Positions 23,141 through 30,145 of a stretch of DNA of 64,000 nt are shown here, in pieces. Positions within the stretch are counted from its first letter, which is position 1; every line of letters begins with the position of its first letter. The notes beneath the pieces were generated by a model. That model had not been told where the DNA came from, ran no database searches, and worked only from the letters and a program-made list of their open reading frames with translations. Position numbers and translations under genes: made by a program. The stretch spans positions 310,001 through 374,000 of the forward strand of contig JAFDVZ010000003.1 of the NCBI GenBank assembly GCA_018268715.1, read 5' to 3'. Origin of the DNA: Acidobacteriota bacterium. Lineage in GTDB: Bacteria; Acidobacteriota; Terriglobia; Bryobacterales; Bryobacteraceae.

Positions 23141-25277
23141 ACGGGCCCTCGCGGCCCTCGCCCTGCTCACCCTGGCCGCCTCCGCTCAGGACGTCCCAAA
23201 ACTGGCGCGCTCCTACGCCGATTCGCCAACGCTCGCCGCCCGAAACGCACTCATCAACTACGCCGCCTCCCATAAGGATGTCAATGGCGGACTGGCCCGC
23301 CTGGCCCTGGCGGCCAAGGACGCCAAGGACGCCCGCCGTTCCGCCGAAGCGCTCCGCCAACTCCAGGCCGCGGGCCCCCTCCTGCCCCAGTTGGCCGACA
23401 TCGTCGATTGGATCTCCGCCACCGTCGCCTTCGAAGCGCGCGATTTCGGCTCCACCGCCCGCTATTGCGAGGCCTTGCTGAAGCGGCCCTTGAAATCCCC
23501 CGTCTCCGGATCCGCCGCCGTGCTTGCCGCGCGGGCCTACATCGGCGCTGGAAATCCCGCCAAGGCGGTGGAACTGCTCGCCCGCCATCAGGCCGATCTC
23601 CCGCAGCCGGAGGGCGACGCCGCGCTCGCCGGCGCCTACGACGCCATGAACGATTCCGCGCACGCCGTCGTCTACGACCAGCGCGTCTGGCTGAACTACC
23701 CGACCTCCGCCGAGGCCCAGGGCGCGGAAGCCGAACTCCGCAAGCACCGTCAGGAGATGGGCTCGGACTACCCGGAACCCTCCGCGCAAGCCCTTTTGGC
23801 GCGTGCCGGCAAGCTCCTCGACGCCCGCCAGTACGATCCAGCGCGCCGCGAATTAACCGCCATCTCCCAACGCTTCACCGGCGCCGCCCGCGAACTCGCC
23901 CTGGTGCGCATCGGAGACGCCATGCGCCGAAACCGCAAGGATGCGTCATCGCTCGATTACCTGGCGTCACTCCAACTGTCGAGCCCGGAAGCCGACGCCG
24001 AGCGTCTCTATCAGACCGTCGCCGCCGCCCGCCGGTTCAACCGCCTGGATGTCATGGAGGGCGCCGTCGACCGCCTCACCCGCCGGTACCCCAATTCGGA
24101 GTGGCGCCAGCAGGCCCTGGTGGCCGCCGGCAACGAGTATCTGCTCCGCAACGACGTCGCCCAATACGAGCCCCTCTACCGCGCCTGCTTCGCCGCATTC
24201 CCCCGCATCGGCCAGGCCGCCTACTGTCACTGGAAGGTCGCCTTCCGCGCCTATCTCGAAAACCGAAAGGAAGCCGCCGACCTGCTGCGCGAACAGGTCC
24301 GCGATTATCCGGAATCGGAAGCCGCCAGCGCCGCCATGTACTACCTGGGCCGCATGGCCGAGCGCGCCGGCGCCCACTCCGACGCCCGAGCCTGGTACGA
24401 CCACCTCCAACGCTCCTTCCCGAATTACTATTACGGCATCCTCGCCCGCGACCGCCGCGAGCAGCCGGCCATCGCCCACGCCTCCGCATCGCCCGCCGTC
24501 GCCGCCTTCCTGCGCCCCATCCGCTTCCCCGGCAAGCCCCTGCCGGCCAGCTTCGATCCCCCTCCAGCGGCCCGCGCCCGCATCGATCGCTCCCGTCTGC
24601 TGCGCGCCGCAGCGCTCGACGAACTGGCTGAATTAGAATTGCGTTTCGCCGCAAAATCGAGCGACCGTCCGGAAATATTCGGCCTCGAATTAGCCCGCTC
24701 GGCCTCCGCCCGCCAGGCGCCCGACCGGGCCATCCGCTACCTGAAGCGCTACGCCCCGGGCTACCTCTATTCCCCCGTTGCAAGCGCTCCACGTGAGTTC
24801 TGGAAGCTCGCCTTCCCGCTGCCGTGGCGACAACCTCTGTTTCAATATTCCCAGCAGGCCGGCCTTGATCCATATATGGTTGCGGCGTTAATTCGTCAGG
24901 AATCCGAGTTTGATCCGCGTGCAATTTCCGGTGCAAACGCTTACGGACTCACCCAGATTTTGCCGTCCACCGGACGTGAGTTGAGCCGCCGCCTGCGGGT
25001 GCGCGGATTCACCCCGTCCATGCTGTTTCGCCCCGAGTTCAACCTGCGTCTGGGCGCCCAGTATCTGAAGACCCAACTCAGCGGTTTCGACGGCCGCTGG
25101 GAACCCACTCTGGCCGCCTATAACGCCGGAAAAACCAGGGCCGTGGAGTGGCTGAACCGGGCCGAGTATCGCGAGCCGGCCGAGTACGTAGAGTCCATCC
25201 CTTACACGGAAACTAGAAACTACGTCCAGGTGGTAATGCGAAACGCTGACCTCTATCGCCGCGTCTATAAAGACTGA
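23121..25277 (+). CDS. Soluble lytic murein transglycosylase (Slt70-like)
   Basis: About 718 residues. It cleaves peptidoglycan glycan strands in the periplasm. A long helical repeat region with TPR-like units (about 60-540) precedes the SLT domain with catalytic Glu594 (IRQESEFDPRAISGANAYGL), then TQILPSTGRE, GAQYLKTQLSGFDGRW and AAYNAGKTRAVEWL. The mature part is preceded by a good signal peptide, PVRFPERALAALALLTLAASA then Q, but no ATG, GTG or TTG is in frame near it. The only well-placed codon is ATC at 23121, right after GGGAGG. The nearest conventional start (22752) would add 123 residues of out-of-frame sequence. The frame overlaps the previous stop by 20 nt. Confidence 0.85.
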   Translation: MPVRFPERALAALALLTLAASAQDVPKLARSYADSPTLAARNALINYAASHKDVNGGLARLALAAKDAKDARRSAEALRQLQAAGPLLPQLADIVDWISATVAFEARDFGSTARYCEALLKRPLKSPVSGSAAVLAARAYIGAGNPAKAVELLARHQADLPQPEGDAALAGAYDAMNDSAHAVVYDQRVWLNYPTSAEAQGAEAELRKHRQEMGSDYPEPSAQALLARAGKLLDARQYDPARRELTAISQRFTGAARELALVRIGDAMRRNRKDASSLDYLASLQLSSPEADAERLYQTVAAARRFNRLDVMEGAVDRLTRRYPNSEWRQQALVAAGNEYLLRNDVAQYEPLYRACFAAFPRIGQAAYCHWKVAFRAYLENRKEAADLLREQVRDYPESEAASAAMYYLGRMAERAGAHSDARAWYDHLQRSFPNYYYGILARDRREQPAIAHASASPAVAAFLRPIRFPGKPLPASFDPPPAARARIDRSRLLRAAALDELAELELRFAAKSSDRPEIFGLELARSASARQAPDRAIRYLKRYAPGYLYSPVASAPREFWKLAFPLPWRQPLFQYSQQAGLDPYMVAALIRQESEFDPRAISGANAYGLTQILPSTGRELSRRLRVRGFTPSMLFRPEFNLRLGAQYLKTQLSGFDGRWEPTLAAYNAGKTRAVEWLNRAEYREPAEYVESIPYTETRNYVQVVMRNADLYRRVYKD

Positions 25278-25489
25278 ATCGATCCAGCCACCCGGCCGGT
25301 GTAACCGTGGACTCGTCACCGTCGAATTATTCGATAAATATCCTATTAAACGTCTTTCATAAGTACTGCCGATGTGGGATAATTGGACCAGACAGTCCGA
25401 TTGCGTCAGGTTCGTTTCGGGTCGCGGCACTCGTCCGAATCCAGCGTGCGACAACGTTCGTCGGACGCAACTAAACAGGGGAGTCTCTC

Positions 25490-25873
25490 ATGCTGCCTAA
25501 CTTTTTACTGCCGGAAACGGTAACCTCGCAAAACGGCGCTGGCCCCACCTTCGAATTGGGCGCCGCGGCGGCTTCTAAGCTAACCCTCACCCTCGGCATC
25601 ACTCGCATCATCGAGCAGGAAAGTCTCGACATCGAAATCTTTGGATCGGCTGACGGATCCACTTGGAGCGAGAAACCCATCCTTCAGTTCCCGCAGAAGT
25701 TCTACTGCGGCGCTTACTCGATGCAACTGGATCTGTCGAGACACCCCGACTTCCGTTACCTGCGGGTCAACTACAAGGTGAACCGCTGGGGCCGGGGCGA
25801 CGCCAAGCCGCTGTTCGGCTTCTACGTCTTCGGCGAAGAGACCGCCTCCGTGCCGCAGGCCGCCGTAGCCTGA
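25490..25873 (+). CDS. Small beta-rich protein of unknown function
   Basis: A 127-residue protein without signal peptide. The ATG follows CAGGGGAGTCTCTC, a fair ribosome site. It looks all-beta: FELGAAAASKLTLTLGITRI, IEQESLDIEIFGSADGSTW, KFYCGAYSMQLDLSRHPD, YLRVNYKVNRWGRGD. The SADGSTW element resembles carbohydrate-binding or discoidin-like sandwich domains, but this is only an impression. The 212-nt region before it is AT-richer than its surroundings and probably holds a promoter (a GATAAT box is at about 25378-25383). It is convergent with the TPR lipoprotein gene. Confidence 0.7.
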   Translation: MLPNFLLPETVTSQNGAGPTFELGAAAASKLTLTLGITRIIEQESLDIEIFGSADGSTWSEKPILQFPQKFYCGAYSMQLDLSRHPDFRYLRVNYKVNRWGRGDAKPLFGFYVFGEETASVPQAAVA

Positions 25874-25884
25874 TCCGCCGGCTC

Positions 25885-26832
25885 TCACTCGCCTTTCAGC
25901 CGCGCGATCGCCTCTCGGATCCGCCCCGCCCTGGGCCAATCCGGATGATAGCGAAGAAATTCTTCTAACTGTTCCACCGCCTTAGCGGAGTCATGCCGCC
26001 GCAGGTAAATCTCAGTTAACAGTAACTGCGGGTGAGAAAAGTGCCCTGGATCGAGCCGCCGCGCCTCCAGCAGATACTTCTCCGCCAACTCCGCCTTCCC
26101 CAGCGCGAAGTAGTTCATCCCCAACTGCGAGTTCGCCAGCGCATCCTGCGGACGCTTCAACACCGAATACAGGTTGTAGGAATACGCTTCGTCGTTCTTG
26201 CCCAGCGTCAACAACACGCCCCCCAGGTTCACCAGCGGCTCAAACGCCCCCGGATCCACCGTCAGCGCCTTGCGGAAGAACTTCTCGGCATCCGGATACC
26301 TGCGGGTCTGATAGGCGATGGTGCCCAGGTTGTTCCACGCCGCGACGAACCGCGGCTCGATCTCGACGGCCCGGTCCAACCGCTCCACCGCCCCATCCAC
26401 ATCGCGCCGGGCCAGCCGCTTCTGCGCCTCGGCGTATTGCTTCCGCGCCCGCTCGGAAATCGCCAGTTCCCTGGCCGACACCTTGCCGCCCAGCGTCTCC
26501 CGCGCGACATCGGCGTCGAAGCGCACCCTCACCACGAATCGCCCGCGCTCATCCACCGACGAGGGTCCGACGTCGATGGTCATCCGCTTTTCGCCGTAGC
26601 CCGGCACGAACGCCGCCAGCGTATACTGCCCGGCGGCCAGCTTCGAGAACCGGAAGCGCCCTCCGCCATCCGACAGCACGGCCGTTGAGAACGGCGACGT
26701 CGCCCCGTGCAGGGAAACGGAAGCCTGCGCCGCCGGCTCCACCGTTCCGGCCACCTCATAGCTCCGCTCGGCGCCCGCGAGCGACGCGCACCCGGCCAGC
26801 AGCATCAGCGCCAGAGCGGCTTTTGCCCTCAC
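25885..26832 (-). CDS. TPR lipoprotein with a carboxypeptidase-regulatory-like domain
   Basis: A 315-residue envelope protein. A lipobox LAGC at residues 12-15 (ALALMLLAGC) marks a lipoprotein. About 25-90 is a CarboxypepD_reg-like beta domain (AGTVEPAAQASVSLHG, GGRFRFSKLAAGQYTLAAF). From about 130 to the end are five or so TPR units (AWNNLGTIAYQTRRYPDAEK, FFRKALTVDPGAFEPL, LANSQLGMNYFALGKAELAE). It likely scaffolds protein contacts. It is divergent from yjbQ with only 27 nt between the start codons. Confidence 0.85.
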   Translation of the reverse strand: MRAKAALALMLLAGCASLAGAERSYEVAGTVEPAAQASVSLHGATSPFSTAVLSDGGGRFRFSKLAAGQYTLAAFVPGYGEKRMTIDVGPSSVDERGRFVVRVRFDADVARETLGGKVSARELAISERARKQYAEAQKRLARRDVDGAVERLDRAVEIEPRFVAAWNNLGTIAYQTRRYPDAEKFFRKALTVDPGAFEPLVNLGGVLLTLGKNDEAYSYNLYSVLKRPQDALANSQLGMNYFALGKAELAEKYLLEARRLDPGHFSHPQLLLTEIYLRRHDSAKAVEQLEEFLRYHPDWPRAGRIREAIARLKGE

Positions 26833-26859
26833 CCTTTCATTCTGCTACGGTCGGGTTAG
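26823..26859 (+). promoter_or_regulatory. Leaderless-type promoter of yjbQ
   Basis: TTGCCC (26823-26828), 17-nt spacer, TACGGT (26846-26851), then 8 nt to ATG 26860. There is no Shine-Dalgarno. The -35 box overlaps the first codons of the divergent TPR gene. Confidence 0.45.
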
Positions 26860-27279
26860 ATGCAGCAGTTCACCCACAACCTCGAAATCCGCACCTCCGG
26901 CAAGGGACTCTACGACTTCACCGACCGCCTGGTCCGCTGGCTCCGCGAATGCGGCCTCGAGACCGGCCTTATGACCGTCTTCGTCCAGCACACCTCCGCC
27001 TCGCTCACCGTGCAGGAGAACGCCGATCCCGACGTCGTCAAGGACCTCTGCGACTTCTTCAGCCGGATCGCGCCCGAGGACAACCGTCTCTACCGCCACA
27101 CCATCGAGGGGCCCGACGACATGCCCGCCCACATCCGCTCGGCCCTCACGTTGACGCAACTGTCCATCCCCGTCGCCAACGGCCGCCTGTCGCTCGGAAC
27201 CTGGCAGGGCGTCTACCTGTTCGAGCACCGTTCCAGCCCCCACCATCGCCGCGTCGCGCTTCACATGTTCGGCGAATGA
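26860..27279 (+). CDS. yjbQ: YjbQ/UPF0047 family protein (secondary thiamine-phosphate synthase-like)
   Basis: A 139-residue cytoplasmic protein of the compact UPF0047 fold. Signatures: TVFVQHTSASLTVQENADPD (about 42-61), and SIPVANGRLSLGTWQGVYLF near the C-terminus, matching the PROSITE-type motif with GTWQ. The conserved His and Glu lie in QHTSASL and ENAD. Homologues can form thiamine phosphate in a side reaction, but the real substrate is uncertain. Its 3' end overlaps the convergent 27261 gene by 19 nt. Confidence 0.92.
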   Translation: MQQFTHNLEIRTSGKGLYDFTDRLVRWLRECGLETGLMTVFVQHTSASLTVQENADPDVVKDLCDFFSRIAPEDNRLYRHTIEGPDDMPAHIRSALTLTQLSIPVANGRLSLGTWQGVYLFEHRSSPHHRRVALHMFGE

Positions 27280-27599
27280 TCCGGCACGGCCACCGTCACC
27301 GTCACCGCCTCGATCTCGCGGTTCAGCTTCTCGAACCCCTCCACGCTGACGGTGATCCCGGACGGCAGCGACGCCCCATCCATCGTCCTGCCCCCCGACA
27401 CGAACCGGGTGCGTTTGGTGCGGACAAACGTCATCTCGTTGTTCGCCTCGGTCTCGATGATCACTTCCTTCTTCGTGACGCGCTTCAACGCCCCGGCGAA
27501 ATTCACCAGCGCTTGGTCTTTCTTTTCCTTCTCCGCCTCCGCCGCCAGCGGAAGCGCCAGCAGCGCCAGCAGGGCGATGGAGGCCGCAAAATATCGCAT
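27261..27599 (-). CDS. Small exported protein, DUF5666-like fold
   Basis: A 112-residue protein with a signal peptide (MRYFAASIALLALLALPLAAEA). The mature part resembles small OB-fold secreted proteins of Acidobacteria: AGALKRVTKKEVIIETEANN, EMTFVRTKRTRFVSGGRTM, LPSGITVSVEGF. Function unknown. Its stop overlaps the convergent yjbQ gene by 19 nt. It is divergent from the aldo/keto reductase gene (112 nt). Confidence 0.7.
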   Translation of the reverse strand: MRYFAASIALLALLALPLAAEAEKEKKDQALVNFAGALKRVTKKEVIIETEANNEMTFVRTKRTRFVSGGRTMDGASLPSGITVSVEGFEKLNREIEAVTVTVAVPDHSPNM

Positions 27600-27711
27600 G
27601 ACTGGTAGATGCGACCGAAGCGCCCCGGGGTTACCGCAAAGCCCTCCACGAATCGCTGCCCCGGAATAACGGTCCGGTGTATCATCGAAACGTCACCTCA
27701 GGAGACGTAAA

Positions 27712-28680
27712 ATGAGCATTTCCCGACGCAGCTTCCTCGGATCCACCACGCTCGCGGGCGTAGCCGCCGCGGCCGTTGAAAAAGACGCCAAGAGCGGCAT
27801 GCCCACCCGGATTTTCGGCCGCACCGGCGCGCGCATCTCCGTGCTGGCCTTCGGCTGCGGAAGCCGCTTCCTGGCTTACAAGGACCCCGACAAAGCCTGC
27901 GAGGCCCTGAACCGCGCCCTCGACCAGGGCGTCACCTACGTCGACACCGCCTACGGCTACGGCAACGGCCAGAGCGAGGAATGGGTGGGCCGCGTAATGA
28001 AGACCCGCCGGAAGCAGGTCTGGCTAACAACCAAGATCGACAAACGCAAGGCCGACGAAGCCCAGCGCATCATCGAAGGCAGCCTCAAGCGCCTGAACAC
28101 GGATCACGTCGACCTCATCCACGTCCACAGCCTCACCAACGACGACGATCTCGCCGCCGTGGAAGCGCCCGACGGCGTCCTCAAGGTGCTCTACAAGCTC
28201 CGCGAGCAGAAGGTGATCCGCGCCGTGGGCGTCACCAGCCATACGGACCCGGTGGTGCTGCGCAAGGCCATTGAACGCAACGATTTCGACTGCACCCAGT
28301 TCGCCCTCAACGCCGCTCGCGCCGGCATGCGCAACGCCCCCGGCGGTTTCGTGCCCAACTACATGCACGACAGCTTCGAAACGCTCGTGCTGCCCGTGGC
28401 GAATCGCAAGAAGATGGGCGTCATCGCCATGAAGGTGTTCGCGCAGGAAGGCCTGTCCGGCAAGGCGACCGCCGAAAAGCTGATCCACTACTCCATGTCG
28501 CTGCCGGTCTCGGCGGTGGTGGTGGGCATGCCGAAGTTCGAGTTTGTCGACGAAAACATCGCCATCGCAAAACGTTTCACGCCCATGCCGCGCAACGAGA
28601 TGAAGCGCCTGTCCGACGAGTTGTCCACCGAGCACAAGGCGCGCCTCGACGCCTGGTTCCACAATCACGTCGACTGTTAG
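27712..28680 (+). CDS. Aldo/keto reductase with a twin-arginine-like leader
   Basis: A 322-residue NADPH-type oxidoreductase. The leader has SRRSFLGSTTLAGVAAAA, a Tat motif without an obvious AxA cut site, so export is possible but not sure. The catalytic tetrad of the family is in place: Asp78 and Tyr83 (YVDTAYGYG), Lys108 (LTTKID) and His139 (IHVHS). The C-terminal half has PVSAVVVGMPKFEFVDENI, the family cofactor segment. A GGAGACGTAAA ribosome site precedes the ATG, with a TATCAT box further upstream. It is followed after 7 nt by the ygiB-like lipoprotein gene. Confidence 0.88.
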   Translation: MSISRRSFLGSTTLAGVAAAAVEKDAKSGMPTRIFGRTGARISVLAFGCGSRFLAYKDPDKACEALNRALDQGVTYVDTAYGYGNGQSEEWVGRVMKTRRKQVWLTTKIDKRKADEAQRIIEGSLKRLNTDHVDLIHVHSLTNDDDLAAVEAPDGVLKVLYKLREQKVIRAVGVTSHTDPVVLRKAIERNDFDCTQFALNAARAGMRNAPGGFVPNYMHDSFETLVLPVANRKKMGVIAMKVFAQEGLSGKATAEKLIHYSMSLPVSAVVVGMPKFEFVDENIAIAKRFTPMPRNEMKRLSDELSTEHKARLDAWFHNHVDC

Positions 28681-28687
28681 CGCGGCG

Positions 28688-29011
28688 ATGAAGCGGTCAA
28701 GCGCCGTCCAACTCACGATCCTGGCCACCCTGGCGGCCGCGCTGGTTTCCTGCAACCGTTCGAACCGCGCGGCCCAGCGGTGCGTCGACGCCCAGAGCGT
28801 CGTCGTCGACGACCGCTACTGCCGCGACGCCGGGTCCGGCGGCTACACCCCGTATCACTGGTATTACGGCGGAACCAGCGGCTACACCCCCATCGGCAGC
28901 CGGGTCAGTGGCGGCTCCCTGATCGCCCCGTCCCACTCTTCGCCGTCCGGCACATCCCGCGGAATCATCGGCGGCGCCGGAGCCGCGCACGGATCGGGAG
29001 TCAGTTCGTGA
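28688..29011 (+). CDS. Small lipoprotein, YgiB-like
   Basis: A 107-residue lipoprotein. The lipobox is LVSC with the anchor cysteine at residue 22. The mature part is Cys/Tyr/Gly/Ser-rich: RCVDAQSVVVDDRYC, then YTPYHWYYGGTSGYTPIGS and SGGSLIAPSHSSPSGTSRG, as in the YgiB/DUF1190 family of E. coli, which is also encoded just before ygiC. The stop overlaps the next start (GTGA, 29008-29011), a sign of translational coupling. The role is unknown; the pairing is conserved. Confidence 0.6.
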   Translation: MKRSSAVQLTILATLAAALVSCNRSNRAAQRCVDAQSVVVDDRYCRDAGSGGYTPYHWYYGGTSGYTPIGSRVSGGSLIAPSHSSPSGTSRGIIGGAGAAHGSGVSS

Positions 29012-30141
29012 AGCGCATCAAACTCAAGCCACGGCCTGACTGGCCCCAGCAGGTCGAACAGCTCGGCATGCTCTACCACACCCCGGACGGCCGGCCGTAC
29101 TGGGACGAGTCGGCTTGTTACTACCTAAACTCGCGCGAAGTCGACGAGTTAGAAGCGGCCACCGGGGAGTTACAGCGAATTTGCCTCCAGGCGGGCCAGT
29201 TCATCATCGATAACAACCGCTTCGACGACCTCCGCATCCCGCCCATGGCGCGCCAGGCGATCGTCGACGCCTGGAACAACGAGCCGCCCTCCCTCTACGG
29301 CCGTCTCGATCTCTCCTACGACGGCCAGGCGCCGCCCAAGCTGCTCGAATACAACGCCGACACGCCGACCGCCCTGCTCGAAGCCTCGGTGGTGCAGTGG
29401 CACTGGCGCCAGGAAGTCCGCCCCGCGACCGATCAGTTCAATTCGATCCACGAAAAGCTGATCGCCAAGTGGAGCGAACTCAAGCAATACCTGAAGGGTT
29501 CGCCGCTCTACTTCACTTCCATGCGCGACGACGAGGACCTGATGACGGTCACCTATCTGCGCGACGTCGCCCAGCAGGCCGGCCTCTCCACCGAGTTCCT
29601 GTTCGTCGACGAAATCGGCTGGAACGAATCCGAGCGCGGCTTCCGCGACATCCAGGAAAGGCCCATCGAAAGCATCTTCGCCCTCTACCCCTGGGAATGG
29701 CTGCTCAAGGACCTGGCCGATCCCATCCTGTCCACCTACGACTCCGTGGATTGGATTGAGCCGATCTGGAAGATGATGTGGTCCAACAAGGCGCTGCTCG
29801 CGATTCTCTGGGAGATGTTCCCCGGCCACCCGAACCTGCTCGAGGCTCACCTGGACTCGCCCCGCGGCATGCGCCAATATGTGAAAAAGCCCCTGCTCGC
29901 CCGCGAAGGCGCCAACATCACCTTCCACGCCGACTCCGGCGAATTCACCACTGCTGGAACCTACGGCGAGGAGGGTTACGTATACCAGGCGCTAGCCCGC
30001 CCCGCCATCTTCGACGGCCAGCACCCGGTCATCGGCAGTTGGTATGTCATGGACCAGGGTCCGGCGGGAATCGGCATTCGCGAATCGAGCGGAGTCATCA
30101 CCACCAACACCAGCCGCTTCGTCCCCCACTACTTCGATTGA
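29008..30141 (+). CDS. ygiC: YgiC-type glutathionylspermidine synthase-like ATP-grasp protein
   Basis: A 377-residue cytoplasmic ATP-grasp ligase. The GTG at 29008 is chosen because it couples to the previous stop and starts KRIKLKPRPDWPQQVEQLGM, the family start. Motifs: RPYWDESACYYLN, RLDLSYDGQAPPKLLEYNAD, SIFALYPWEWLLKD, KKPLLAREGANI, and the end SSGVITTNTSRFVPH. This is the synthetase domain of GspSA-like enzymes, without the amidase. In E. coli ygiBC lies by tolC and is linked to drug tolerance, but the substrate is not known. Here the TolC-like gene is 28 kb away. Confidence 0.88.
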   Translation: MKRIKLKPRPDWPQQVEQLGMLYHTPDGRPYWDESACYYLNSREVDELEAATGELQRICLQAGQFIIDNNRFDDLRIPPMARQAIVDAWNNEPPSLYGRLDLSYDGQAPPKLLEYNADTPTALLEASVVQWHWRQEVRPATDQFNSIHEKLIAKWSELKQYLKGSPLYFTSMRDDEDLMTVTYLRDVAQQAGLSTEFLFVDEIGWNESERGFRDIQERPIESIFALYPWEWLLKDLADPILSTYDSVDWIEPIWKMMWSNKALLAILWEMFPGHPNLLEAHLDSPRGMRQYVKKPLLAREGANITFHADSGEFTTAGTYGEEGYVYQALARPAIFDGQHPVIGSWYVMDQGPAGIGIRESSGVITTNTSRFVPHYFD

Positions 30142-30145
30142 CGAG

